DNA of 64,000 nt from an uncultured Acidimicrobiaceae bacterium (GTDB taxonomy: Bacteria > Actinomycetota > Acidimicrobiia > Acidimicrobiales > UBA10347): positions 310,001 to 374,000 of the forward strand of contig CAJJAG010000004.1 of assembly GCA_905182135.1 (NCBI GenBank), given 5' to 3'. Shown one piece after another: positions 46,890 through 54,934 of this stretch. A program made the translations under genes and the position numbers. Under the pieces are notes generated by a model that saw nothing but the letters and a program-made list of their open reading frames with translations, did no database searches and was not told the origin of the DNA. Positions within the stretch are counted from its first letter, which is position 1; the number at the start of each line of letters is the position of its first letter.

Positions 46890-47239
46890 GAGCCCCGGCC
46901 GTAGTCGTCTTCAAGGCGCTCAATGTCGTCTTCGCCGAAGTAGTCGCCGACCTGAATCTCGATGAGCACCAGCAGCTCATCAGTCTTATTCGCGACCCTG
47001 TGAGCGGAACCACGTGGAATGTCAATCGCGTGCCCTTGGCCGATGATGTGTTCAACATCTTCGAGCGTGACGCAGGCCTGGCCGGACACGATGTACCAGT
47101 GCTCGGCGCGTTGCTGATGCCGCTGATAGCTCAAACGCTGACCCGGCGAGACCGTCATCCGCTTTATCTTGTGCGACGCCGCTTCTTCTAGCACCTGATA
47201 ACTACCCCATGGGCGCTCGTCATATTCACGATCAGACAT
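46886..47239 (-). CDS. cupin, phosphomannose-isomerase type II C-terminal-like
   Basis: A 117-residue single-domain cupin like the C-terminal mannose-6-phosphate isomerase domain of ManC/AlgA proteins. It reads YDERPWGSYQVLEE at the start, then LSYQRHQQRAEHWYIVSGQA (cupin motif 1 with His and Glu metal ligands) and IDIPRGSAHRVAN (motif 2 His). Free-standing forms either isomerise sugar phosphates or serve as sugar-binding proteins. Its stop overlaps the start of the damaged lipoprotein gene. Confidence 0.9.
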   Translation of the reverse strand: MSDREYDERPWGSYQVLEEAASHKIKRMTVSPGQRLSYQRHQQRAEHWYIVSGQACVTLEDVEHIIGQGHAIDIPRGSAHRVANKTDELLVLIEIQVGDYFGEDDIERLEDDYGRGS

Positions 47240-47317
47240 GTAAACAGACTTTCACTAAACAGGCATGGTACGGCGCTTAAGTAGCTGTGCTGGGAGCCTT
47301 TATGCCCAATCAGCGAA

Positions 47318-47716
47318 TTAACAGCGGCCGACGATCTTGTTTACCGCCATCTCGATCGTGCGGCGATCCACTCCTCTATTGCTTGGCGGGCGATAACGCG
47401 CGGCGTATCGTCGCTCAGCGTCGGCATTCACGACAGCATCGGCCGTAACAGTAGCGGTGCCGTACAAGGTGAACCACCTTCCTCCATCAACCTGACTCAA
47501 TGCGGCGATGAGCGGCCCTCCGGCGTCAATCAGGCGCACCTTTTTCGCCTGAGCGAAGCTGATGACGCGGGCGACTTGGGCTTCGTTGTCCCATGTGAAC
47601 CCAACCGGCGTGACGTGCACGGAACCGTCGGCGCTGACTAGCGAGAGTGTTGCCAGATGGCGCTCTGAGAGAAATAGCAACGCGTCGTCGGATAAGTCGT
47701 CAGGTGTATGAGCCAC
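47318..47716 (-). CDS. PPOX-class (F420-type) oxidoreductase-like protein
   Basis: A 132-residue split-beta-barrel flavin/F420-binding protein of the pyridoxamine-5'-phosphate-oxidase-like superfamily. The pattern LLFLSERHLATLSLVSADGS followed by HVTPVGFTWD and AKKVRLIDAGGPLIAALSQV is that of actinobacterial F420-dependent or haem-related PPOX proteins. Substrate unknown; F420 use is inferred from the subfamily. Confidence 0.85.
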   Translation of the reverse strand: MAHTPDDLSDDALLFLSERHLATLSLVSADGSVHVTPVGFTWDNEAQVARVISFAQAKKVRLIDAGGPLIAALSQVDGGRWFTLYGTATVTADAVVNADAERRYAARYRPPSNRGVDRRTIEMAVNKIVGRC

Positions 47717-47877
47717 ATGCCAACACTACTGGGCCAACGCTCATGCCTCTGGCCAGGTGGGCCGATCGGCACCCCGACATTCGACATCATCGAGCCGCGT
47801 TTGCACCACCGCCATGCTGCGCTGCCCTGCTAGGTTTACGAGGTCCTGTCTTCGACGACTCCGGTCTTTTGCACGTT

Positions 47878-48303
47878 ATGCCTTTGTTTACAAAAACTGT
47901 TGAACCCGACACCCCGTTCAAAAAGAACGATGTCGTCAAGGCAACGATGGACCTCCCTGGCGTCCCGCAGGGCACGGTCGGCAAGATCAAGGTCATCAAC
48001 GGGTTTGCCTGGACTCGTTACTGGGTGTTCTTCGAGAATGGCATCGACCTCGGCCAGCTCGACACCAACGAGCTCGTTCGCCCTGAACACTGGGAGCACT
48101 TTTTCGAGCAGAAGGAACTGGCCGAAGAACGAGCCCGTCTGGCCGCCGAAGCTGTGGCCAACGGGGCCGAGGTTCCTGTCGACGGCGGCGGTGAGGCTGC
48201 TGCTGCAACCGACCCAAACGATCCCCTGGCTCGGATCCGCTCGCTTGTACCAGCGCATCTTCTCGAACGCAGTGCTGCCGCTCGCGCCCGCTTGGGCGGC
48301 TAG
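47878..48303 (+). CDS. hypothetical protein with KOW/SH3-like N-terminus
   Basis: A 141-residue soluble protein. Residues about 10-65 (PFKKNDVVKATMDLPGVPQG, then GTVGKIKVINGF and YWVFFENG) look like a small SH3/KOW-type barrel. A charged helix (EKELAEERARLAAEAVANG region) and an acidic Ala/Gly linker follow, and the C-terminal helix is IRSLVPAHLLERSAAARARL. The ATG at 47878 starts the domain; a longer in-frame opening from 47647 overlaps the divergent PPOX gene and is unlikely. Function unknown; proteins with this layout occur in Acidimicrobiia as far as I recall. Confidence 0.8.
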   Translation: MPLFTKTVEPDTPFKKNDVVKATMDLPGVPQGTVGKIKVINGFAWTRYWVFFENGIDLGQLDTNELVRPEHWEHFFEQKELAEERARLAAEAVANGAEVPVDGGGEAAAATDPNDPLARIRSLVPAHLLERSAAARARLGG

Positions 48304-48340
48304 CTCTTCCAGCCCGGCAGTGTCAGCCTGGCGAAGTTGC

Positions 48341-48631
48341 TCAGCAAAATAACCTGCCCCATAGCGCTAGTAATGGAGCAACCTTCGAGCCCACGAACCC
48401 CACCTGCATACGGGCTTCTGTCGTGGTGCACAAGGCCCACCAACCCTCGTGCCCGTTCGCTAGCGAGGGTTCTTCCAACGAGTCGGCCGCTGCCATAAGA
48501 CGACCAAATCCAGAAATCGATGTGACCTCGATGATCTGATCTAGAAGCTCTCGCTGGCCAAGGTGCACGTCAGTACACGGACCGGTCTTGCGGTTACAGG
48601 TACGCAGCACGGGTTGACCCTCGATCGGCAC
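48341..48631 (-). CDS. possible hypothetical protein, low confidence
   Basis: A 96-residue minus-strand frame starting at a GTG. Two Cys in the N-terminal part (VLRTCNRKTGPCTDVHLG) and a hydrophobic C-terminal segment are the only features. A TAG lies eight codons upstream in frame. Composition is coding-like, but no family, ribosome site or neighbour supports it. It could be a decayed gene. Confidence 0.3.
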   Translation of the reverse strand: MPIEGQPVLRTCNRKTGPCTDVHLGQRELLDQIIEVTSISGFGRLMAAADSLEEPSLANGHEGWWALCTTTEARMQVGFVGSKVAPLLALWGRLFC

Positions 48632-48680
48632 GGTTGCATCGGGCCTGCGGCGCTACAACAACTGACCCACAATGACCTTT

Positions 48681-48715
48681 CGATGCCAACGCCGACCTTG
48701 CGATGCCAACGCCGA
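48681..48715. repeat. 15-bp direct repeat, 20-bp period
   Basis: CGATGCCAACGCCGA is repeated exactly at 48681-48695 and 48701-48715 with five bases between. It lies about 190 bases upstream of the CopC gene. Two copies on one face-to-face period could be an operator, or chance duplication. Confidence 0.6.
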
Positions 48716-48904
48716 TGCGTCACAGAGCGCGACCAGTCCGGATTGATAGCCGATGTGCATGCCTATGCAAAAGGGTATTTTCAACAATACGCCCGAGCCA
48801 TCATCGACCTAGCCACAACGGCAACCGCACCAGGTATGGCCACCCAGGGATTACCGACATACGTCTCGCTCTCTTAGGTACACAGCCTTGGGTAGTCTCA
48901 TAGG

Positions 48905-49483
48905 GTGTACATCTCGGGCCCACAGCGCCAGCAACTGCCGAAATTATGGCGACTTCTGATCGTCGTTGTGTTGCTAACGCTGATCAGCGGATTCCTGTTC
49001 CCTGCCACCGCGTCTGCACATGTCGAACTCCGGCAAGCCTCGCCTGATCGTGGGGAAACAGTTGGCGGAGCGATCCACTCGATCACGCTGCAGTTCTTCG
49101 ATCTCGATCTAACCAAGCCCCTGACAGCAGCCGCCTTCGATCCATCCGGCAACGAGTTGGTGTCCCAACTCAATAGCGAAGACCAACGTTTGGTTATCGC
49201 ACTCGTCGCCCCCATCACCAAGCCCGGCGAGTATCTCGTGACCTTTGCGGCCAGCGGCCTTGACGGCGATTTCACCGAAGAGTCCTTTTCATTCCGATGG
49301 GAAGAAGGCGCCCCTGAACCCAAGGGCATCGACATAACCGAACCTGTCGGGCTCGACACCTTCAACTATGTGCTGCTACTCATCGGCGCAGTGTTGGCAG
49401 CTTTCATCGTGCACCGGGTCATAACCGCCCGGCGAGAGATGCAAGACGCACGCATCACCGATGGGGGCGCGTCATGGTCGTGA
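48905..49483 (+). CDS. CopC-domain periplasmic-type copper protein, membrane-anchored
   Basis: A 192-residue exported protein. A signal segment (LLIVVVLLTLISGFLFPATA, about residues 17-36) is followed by SAHVELRQASPDRGETV, where the mature N-terminal His begins the copper-brace site of CopC domains. The Ig-like beta-sandwich continues (HSITLQFFDLDLTKPLTAAA, then KPGEYLVTFAASGLDGDFTE). A C-terminal helix (TFNYVLLLIGAVLAAFIVHR) anchors it, with a short basic cytosolic tail. Expected role: copper binding or delivery outside the membrane. Its last 10 bases overlap the start of the PdtaS-like kinase gene. Confidence 0.9.
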   Translation: MYISGPQRQQLPKLWRLLIVVVLLTLISGFLFPATASAHVELRQASPDRGETVGGAIHSITLQFFDLDLTKPLTAAAFDPSGNELVSQLNSEDQRLVIALVAPITKPGEYLVTFAASGLDGDFTEESFSFRWEEGAPEPKGIDITEPVGLDTFNYVLLLIGAVLAAFIVHRVITARREMQDARITDGGASWS

Positions 49484-50913
49484 TCGCAACCAGCGTCTGG
49501 GCGAACGGCGAGAGCCAGTCACCTGGGCTCCAGCGCCACCTTCACCGACTCGCACAGGCCAGTCCCATGCTGGCCGATCTTTCACAAGCCGACGTAATGA
49601 TCATGAGAATCGAAGGCCATGGCTTTCGGATCGTCTCACATGTGCGCCCGATGAACGCCCGCACTATCTATCCCGTCGACCAAGTCGACCAAGTGCTCCC
49701 AATGCGCACCCGGCCGCTGATGGCCAGAGCGCTCGAGTCCGGCAAGGTCATGGACGGTGGCGTCTTCCTGCCACGTCAAGGTCGGTGGATCCGAACGTTG
49801 GCGGTACCCATTCGGTTCGAGGGCGAAATCGTGGCGGTTCTCGCGCGTGAATTCGCGCCACATATAGAGATCATGCCGGGCGACCTCGAGATCCATTCGT
49901 TCGCCGCCTTTCGCCGCTTCGCAGCCATGATCGCCGCCGGCAGCTTTCCCTTCGGTGTCGAGACCCGGCGCCATGACCACCCGCCTCGAGTTGGTGACGG
50001 CATCATGCTGTTCGACAAGGCAGGCAAGCTCGAATACGCCTCACCTAACGCGCTAACGGTGCTTCGACAAGTTGGTGCCAACCTGGTCAACCTGGGCGAC
50101 CGACTGGGCGACATGGGAATCGACGCTCCCGGGGTTCGACAAGCATACTCGAACCGCCTGGACTACACCGATGAGATCGAAGTCGGTCAGCGAGTTCTCA
50201 GCACTTATTGTGTGCCGCTGATGACGAAAACAGCGGTTACAGGCGCCCTGGTGCTGCTACGCAACATTACAGAGCTACGGCAGCGAGACCGCCTACTAAT
50301 GACCAAGGATGCGACGATCGCCGAGATCCATCACCGGGTAAAGAACAGCCTGCAGACCGCATCATCGTTGCTGCAATTGCAGAGCCGTCGGGTTGCTTCC
50401 ACCGACGCCAAAGCGGCCCTAGCCGAATCTGCCAGGCGCATCCGCACGATTGGTGTGGTGCACGAGCTGCTCTCACATCGCACCGATGATGAAGTTCAGT
50501 TCGGGCAAATACTGCACATGTTGACCACCATGATCCGTGATTCGTTGGTCGACCCGACCCACCCTGTGCAGTTCGAAATCGATTGCGACCCGGCGATTCT
50601 GCCGAACAACCTAACCACCCCACTTTCGCTCATCGCAAGTGAACTCATCCAGAACGCGATCGATCATGCCGCCTGCAAGACGGTCACGATAATGCTGCGC
50701 ACCCAGCCGGACGCCGTGGTGTTGACGATTACCGACGATGGAATCGGATTCCCGAATCCACAAGAACCAGTGACTGCTGCTGGCTCCAGCGGTCTCGGCA
50801 TGACGATCGTGAGCACCATCGCAGAAAGCGAATTGGGTGGGTCCCTAACCGTCGGCGACAACGACCCAGGGGCACGCATCGAGGTGAGAGTCCCGCTGTT
50901 CGACGAACGCTAG
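49474..50913 (+). CDS. pdtaS: PdtaS-type sensor histidine kinase
   Basis: A 479-residue soluble histidine kinase of the HisKA_2/HWE-like group. Residues about 15-155 form the GAF-like histidine-kinase N-terminal domain, 170-265 a PAS domain (GIMLFDKAGKLEYASPNALT), then the phosphoacceptor region IAEIHHRVKNSLQTASSLLQ (His287) and an HATPase domain (SELIQNAIDHA as N box; TDDGIGF and GSSGLGMTIV as G boxes). No membrane segment. This is the layout of mycobacterial PdtaS, which phosphorylates the antiterminator PdtaR. The gene overlaps the CopC gene by 10 bases. No PdtaR-like gene is in the window. Confidence 0.92.
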   Translation: MVVIATSVWANGESQSPGLQRHLHRLAQASPMLADLSQADVMIMRIEGHGFRIVSHVRPMNARTIYPVDQVDQVLPMRTRPLMARALESGKVMDGGVFLPRQGRWIRTLAVPIRFEGEIVAVLAREFAPHIEIMPGDLEIHSFAAFRRFAAMIAAGSFPFGVETRRHDHPPRVGDGIMLFDKAGKLEYASPNALTVLRQVGANLVNLGDRLGDMGIDAPGVRQAYSNRLDYTDEIEVGQRVLSTYCVPLMTKTAVTGALVLLRNITELRQRDRLLMTKDATIAEIHHRVKNSLQTASSLLQLQSRRVASTDAKAALAESARRIRTIGVVHELLSHRTDDEVQFGQILHMLTTMIRDSLVDPTHPVQFEIDCDPAILPNNLTTPLSLIASELIQNAIDHAACKTVTIMLRTQPDAVVLTITDDGIGFPNPQEPVTAAGSSGLGMTIVSTIAESELGGSLTVGDNDPGARIEVRVPLFDER

Positions 50914-51440
50914 GCGGCCCGGTACTTGGCCCCAGGTAGCCGCTTCGGCCAGGTGGACCCGGCAGAAGCGACCATTTTCGCTGACTGGCGAGCGGTCGAC
51001 GGTGATGTCGACCTCCGGGTTCTCCACAAGGATGCACTGCGCCGATCACCCCCGACGTGGGCTGCGTGGACATTGCGGCGCTGGTTCGGCACAATGGCTG
51101 CTGTGGCCGACAAACCGAACCTGCATCTCGCACCTAGGGCCGCCGCTGGTGCCTTTGTGCCGACGGCCGCCGAATACGTACCGCCTCGATGTGGCGCGCA
51201 CGGTGGGCCCCCTGCTGATTGCTCGAGGTACGACATCAGAAACGTGATGTTGCACCACCGCCCCGCCCGCACCCACTGCGGCGAACAACCCCTAACACGC
51301 CACTATTTCGACACGTCATGGTCGAACCTCGGCGTGACGAGCAACTTCCAGGATCGAGTCTTCGATACCGAAGCACCCAACGAGGAAACCGCCATGATCT
51401 CCGCCAAGTTGTCCTCCGGAGCGATGCCCAGAGTTGCCGT
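50914..51440. other. gap with a doubtful plus-strand ORF leading into the helicase gene
   Basis: A plus-strand frame open from about 50926 ends at 51444 with a TGA overlapping the helicase ATG (ATGA). Its last 45 codons have strong third-position GC bias and read as protein (YFDTSWSNLGVTSNFQDRVF, then DTEAPNEETAMISAKLSSGA); the earlier part is less convincing. A minus-strand frame near 50914-51027 also looks partly coding (NPEVDITVDRSPVSENGRFC). No family was recognised for either. A WhiB gene, often near pdtaS in mycobacteria, was looked for and not found. Confidence 0.35.
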
Positions 51441-53942
51441 ATGAGTGAATTTCCGCTGCTCAGCCGCCTCCCCGACAACGACGACCCTGACAAGATTCTC
51501 GAAGGCTTCTTTGACTACCTAGAGTCGACAGGCATCGATCCCTATCCGGCACAGGAAGAAGCCATCCTCGAGCTGCTGTCGGGAAACAATGTGATACTGG
51601 CCACCCCGACAGGGTCGGGCAAATCGCTGGTCGCGACGGCGGCTCACTTCGCTGGACTGGCAGGTGGGCGCCGTAGCTTCTACACCGCACCCATCAAGGC
51701 GTTGGTCAGCGAGAAGTTCTTCGCGCTGTGCCGAGATTTCGGGACCGATGCGGTCGGCATGATCACCGGTGACGGTTCAGTAAATTCCAATGCTCCAATT
51801 ATCTGTTGCACCGCCGAAATTCTGGCCAATATGGCCCTGCGCCAAGGTGCGAACGCGGACGTTGACATCGTAATCGTTGACGAGTTCCACTTCTACAGCG
51901 AGGCCCAACGTGGCTGGGCGTGGCAAATTCCGCTGCTCGAACTCCCCAATTGTCAGTTCCTACTCATGTCGGCAACTCTTGGCGAGACAGACCGATTCGA
52001 GAGCGGACTCGAGGAACTCACCGGTCGGCCAACCACGCTGGTCAAGACCTCCGAACGCCCGGTTCCGTTACGTTTCGCCTATCGAGAAACCAGCTTGCTC
52101 GAATCGGTCGAAGACCTCGTCGACGCCGACCGTGCACCGATTTACATCGTGTACTTCACCCAGCGCGACGCCACCGAAGCCGCACAAAACTTCATGAGCA
52201 TCAATGTGCTCACTAAGGAAGAGAAGGCCGCCGTCAAAGCCGAGATCGGCGGCTTCCGTTTCGACAGCCCGATCGGTAAAGACCTGCACCGGTTCGTCAA
52301 TCATGGCGTTGGTGTGCACCATGCAGGTCTGCTTCCCAAGTACCGGCTTCTCGTGGAACGGCTTGCCCAAAAAGGTCTGCTGAAGCTCATCTGCGGAACT
52401 GACACCCTCGGCGTTGGCGTGAACGTCCCGATCCGCTCGGTGCTGCTGTCACAGTTGTGCAAGTACGACGGCTTACGTACCCGCACGCTCAAAGTTCGGG
52501 AGTTCCAGCAAATCGCTGGCCGCGCAGGGCGTAAGGGTTTCGACGACGTCGGCGATGTGTGGGCGCAGGCACCAGCACACGTGGTCGAGAACATCAAGGC
52601 CGAGAAAAAGGCCGCCAACGACCCAAAGAAAAAGAAGAAGCTGGTCAAGAAGAAGCCGCCCGAACGCGGGTACACCCATTGGGGCGAAGACACCTTCACC
52701 AAACTCATTAACGGTGACCCTGAGTCGTTGGATTCCAGCTTTGAGGTGAGCCACCACATGCTCATGAACGTGCTCGATCGCCCTGGCGACGGGTGCGCCG
52801 CTATGAAGCAGATCCTGCTAACCAATCATGAGCCTCGAAAGCGCCAGCGCGCTCATATCCGACGAGCAATCGGCATCTACCGTTCGCTCCTCGACGCCGA
52901 AGTCGTCGAGCAACTCTCTGAACCCGATGACATGGGGCGCACCGTTCGAGTCACCATTGATCTACAAGACGACTTCGCTCTGACACAACCACTATCGCTC
53001 TTCGCTGTCGAAGCGATCGACGCTCTCGAATTCGAAGCGCCTGACTACGAACTCAACGTGTTGAGCGTGGTCGAATCCGTGATTGAGTCACCGGGTGTGA
53101 TCATGGCAGCGCAGCTGAACCAACTTCGCGGCGAACTCGTCACAGAACTCAAGTCGGCGGGTGTCGAATACGACGACCGGATGGAGAAACTCGACGCGCT
53201 CGAAGCACCCAAGCCACTCGCTGACTTCTTGTATCCAGCGTTCGACATCTTCCGCCAACATCACCCCTGGGTAGGCCACGATAATGTGCGGCCAAAGTCC
53301 ATCGCCCGAGAGCTGTGGGAACGGGCGATGACTTTCAGCGAATATGTACAGCACTACGGACTCAAAAGGTCCGAGGGCGTCCTGCTTCGATACCTAGGCG
53401 ATGCGTATAAGGGCCTGGTACAGAACGTTCCTGAAGGTGCCAAGACCGACGAGTTGTACGACCTGACTGACTGGTTGGGCGAGGTCGTGCGTCAGGTTGA
53501 CTCCAGCTTGCTCGACGAATGGGAACGTCTGACCAACCCAACCGATGACCCCGAGGCTCCAGTCATCCCCGAGCGCCGCGACGTCACCCAGACACATGCG
53601 TTCCGCACCATGGTGCGCAACGAAGCCTTCCGCTGGGTGCAGTTATTGGCCCGGCGCAGGACCTCTACTCTCGCCGAGATAAGTAGCTTGTCCAGCGACG
53701 AGATTGCCGACCAATGGGCCGGCTATTTCGACGAACACGAAGACGTGATTAGTGGCCCTGAGGCACGGGGGCCCCAGCACTTCGTCTACGACGCCGAAAC
53801 CGGTGAGGTCACCCAGACGATCGTTGACCCTAACGAGTGGCTCGAGTGGAAGGCCACTGGCAAGGTCGATTTCGATGCATCTCGGTCGCAAGGTAATGCC
53901 GTCATCGAGTTCACCGGCGTCGCCCCACTCCGTCGAGACTGA
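51441..53942 (+). CDS. Ski2-like DEAD/DEAH-box helicase (HelY-like)
   Basis: An 833-residue superfamily 2 helicase. Motifs: PYPAQEEAILELLSG (Q-like), LATPTGSGKSLVA (I), TAPIKALVSEKF (Ia), IVDEFHFYSEAQRGWAWQIP (II, DEFH box), LLMSATLGE (III), VNHGVGVHHAGLLPKYRLLV (IV-like), GTDTLGVGVNVPIRSVL (V) and FQQIAGRAGRKGFDDVG (VI). A Lys-rich insertion (PKKKKKLVKKKPPERG, about 400-415) follows. The C-terminal 400 residues form a Ski2-type helical region. This resembles actinobacterial HelY proteins, probably acting on RNA. ATG 51441 is chosen; the longer frame from 51219 lacks domain sequence. Confidence 0.93.
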   Translation: MSEFPLLSRLPDNDDPDKILEGFFDYLESTGIDPYPAQEEAILELLSGNNVILATPTGSGKSLVATAAHFAGLAGGRRSFYTAPIKALVSEKFFALCRDFGTDAVGMITGDGSVNSNAPIICCTAEILANMALRQGANADVDIVIVDEFHFYSEAQRGWAWQIPLLELPNCQFLLMSATLGETDRFESGLEELTGRPTTLVKTSERPVPLRFAYRETSLLESVEDLVDADRAPIYIVYFTQRDATEAAQNFMSINVLTKEEKAAVKAEIGGFRFDSPIGKDLHRFVNHGVGVHHAGLLPKYRLLVERLAQKGLLKLICGTDTLGVGVNVPIRSVLLSQLCKYDGLRTRTLKVREFQQIAGRAGRKGFDDVGDVWAQAPAHVVENIKAEKKAANDPKKKKKLVKKKPPERGYTHWGEDTFTKLINGDPESLDSSFEVSHHMLMNVLDRPGDGCAAMKQILLTNHEPRKRQRAHIRRAIGIYRSLLDAEVVEQLSEPDDMGRTVRVTIDLQDDFALTQPLSLFAVEAIDALEFEAPDYELNVLSVVESVIESPGVIMAAQLNQLRGELVTELKSAGVEYDDRMEKLDALEAPKPLADFLYPAFDIFRQHHPWVGHDNVRPKSIARELWERAMTFSEYVQHYGLKRSEGVLLRYLGDAYKGLVQNVPEGAKTDELYDLTDWLGEVVRQVDSSLLDEWERLTNPTDDPEAPVIPERRDVTQTHAFRTMVRNEAFRWVQLLARRRTSTLAEISSLSSDEIADQWAGYFDEHEDVISGPEARGPQHFVYDAETGEVTQTIVDPNEWLEWKATGKVDFDASRSQGNAVIEFTGVAPLRRD

Positions 53943-54053
53943 CGATCTGTGCACCTGCAGTTCGCTACCTACTCCGTCAGGTGTACCGAAACCGCAGGAG
54001 CCCGATCAACGTGATGGTTTCTGCTGCGGGCGATGTCATGTAGATTCACCTTT

Positions 54054-54485
54054 GTGAACGTTCTTGTGACCTATAGCAGCCGATCGGGCAATACCGAACG
54101 GGCGGCCGAGTACATCGGCGGAGAGTTCGCTTCCCGGGGCCACGACGTTGTTGTGCGGCCATGGGACGGCCTGGACTTCGCAGAGGTGTCGGCTGCCGAC
54201 CTGGTTTGTGTTGGCACCTGGGTACATGGATTGTTCGTCGTCGGCCAACACGCCGCCGACACCGATCGCCTGGCCAAGATGCCCATGCTCTGGGACAAGC
54301 CAGTCGCCGCATTCATGACCTATGCACTCAACGCTGGTCGCGCCATCGATGACATGGCCAACTTTCTCGAAGATCAGATGGGCGCCCACGTGATCGCCGG
54401 CCAGTCCATGCGATCCAGCGAGACAGCCAAGCTCGCACCCGGCTTTGTCGACGACGTCCTCGAGCGCATCAAGGTCAAGGCCTAG
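54054..54485 (+). CDS. flavodoxin-domain protein
   Basis: A 143-residue flavodoxin-like protein. The FMN phosphate loop is VTYSSRSGNTERAAEYIGGE (T/S-x-S-x-G-N-T pattern) at the very N-terminus, and the second FMN-loop lies at VCVGTWVHGLFVVGQ. Length fits a short-chain flavodoxin. It starts at a GTG, 111 bases after the helicase gene. Serves as an electron carrier or quinone reductase; partner unknown. Confidence 0.9.
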   Translation: MNVLVTYSSRSGNTERAAEYIGGEFASRGHDVVVRPWDGLDFAEVSAADLVCVGTWVHGLFVVGQHAADTDRLAKMPMLWDKPVAAFMTYALNAGRAIDDMANFLEDQMGAHVIAGQSMRSSETAKLAPGFVDDVLERIKVKA

Positions 54486-54934
54486 TCAGCCCCATGGTCA
54501 TCGCAATAGCGTGACACCTTGACGAGAGACATCACCTTTGTTGGTCCAGCAGTTGGTGCCTAGTTTTGTCACGCACCACCGCACCTAGCGAACTAGAGCA
54601 GCGTCTCATCGGCCACAGTCGCTACGCCCTAGGGTCACGACACCGTGCAGCGCGTACGTTCAACGGTGTCATGTTGTCCGTCGAGTCGACATCGCAGGGC
54701 GGCCTATCTACGGCGGACTACCGATGATCTCCCTCGCCCGCTGACCACTATCGCCGCATCCCCCCCCGTGGCGGTAAATCAACAACAGCCGACCCTACGC
54801 ACACTCGCGCCAACAGGGGAAACCGTCGTCGGCCCGTGCCAGTTCGGGTGCAGCAACATCATCAGAGGGTTCATGGCTCGACGGGCCAGCAGCGTTCGCT
54901 AACCAACAGTTGAGTCCACCATTTGATGGCTACC
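54486..54934. other. intergenic, no recognised gene
   Basis: A 449-base gap between convergent genes. A plus-strand open frame (54645-54902) has some protein-like sequence near its end (QQQPTLRTLAPTGETVVGPC) but no start signal or family. No terminator with a T tract, RNA or repeat was seen, apart from a run of eight C residues near 54760. Confidence 0.4.

Larger units (their letters stand above)
48304..48904. other. 600-base gap with weak ORFs and a short direct repeat
   Basis: A minus-strand frame from a GTG at 48631 to 48341 (96 codons) has moderately protein-like sequence (LGQRELLDQIIEVTSISGFG, then EEPSLANGHEGWWALCTTTE) but no recognised family. The plus strand also has a 105-codon opening (48563-48877) with a protein-like end. 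A 15-bp direct repeat, CGATGCCAACGCCGA, sits at 48681-48695 and 48701-48715. The CopC gene promoter should lie at the right end. Confidence 0.35.

Noticed and set aside
50914..51300. WhiB gene next to pdtaS, as in mycobacteria
   Set aside because: No frame shows the four spaced Cys of WhiB proteins with a GVWGG-type turn.
51219..51440. 74-residue extension of the HelY-like helicase
   Set aside because: The extension is basic low-complexity sequence without helicase character; the ATG at 51441 starts at family-like sequence and has an ATGA overlap.
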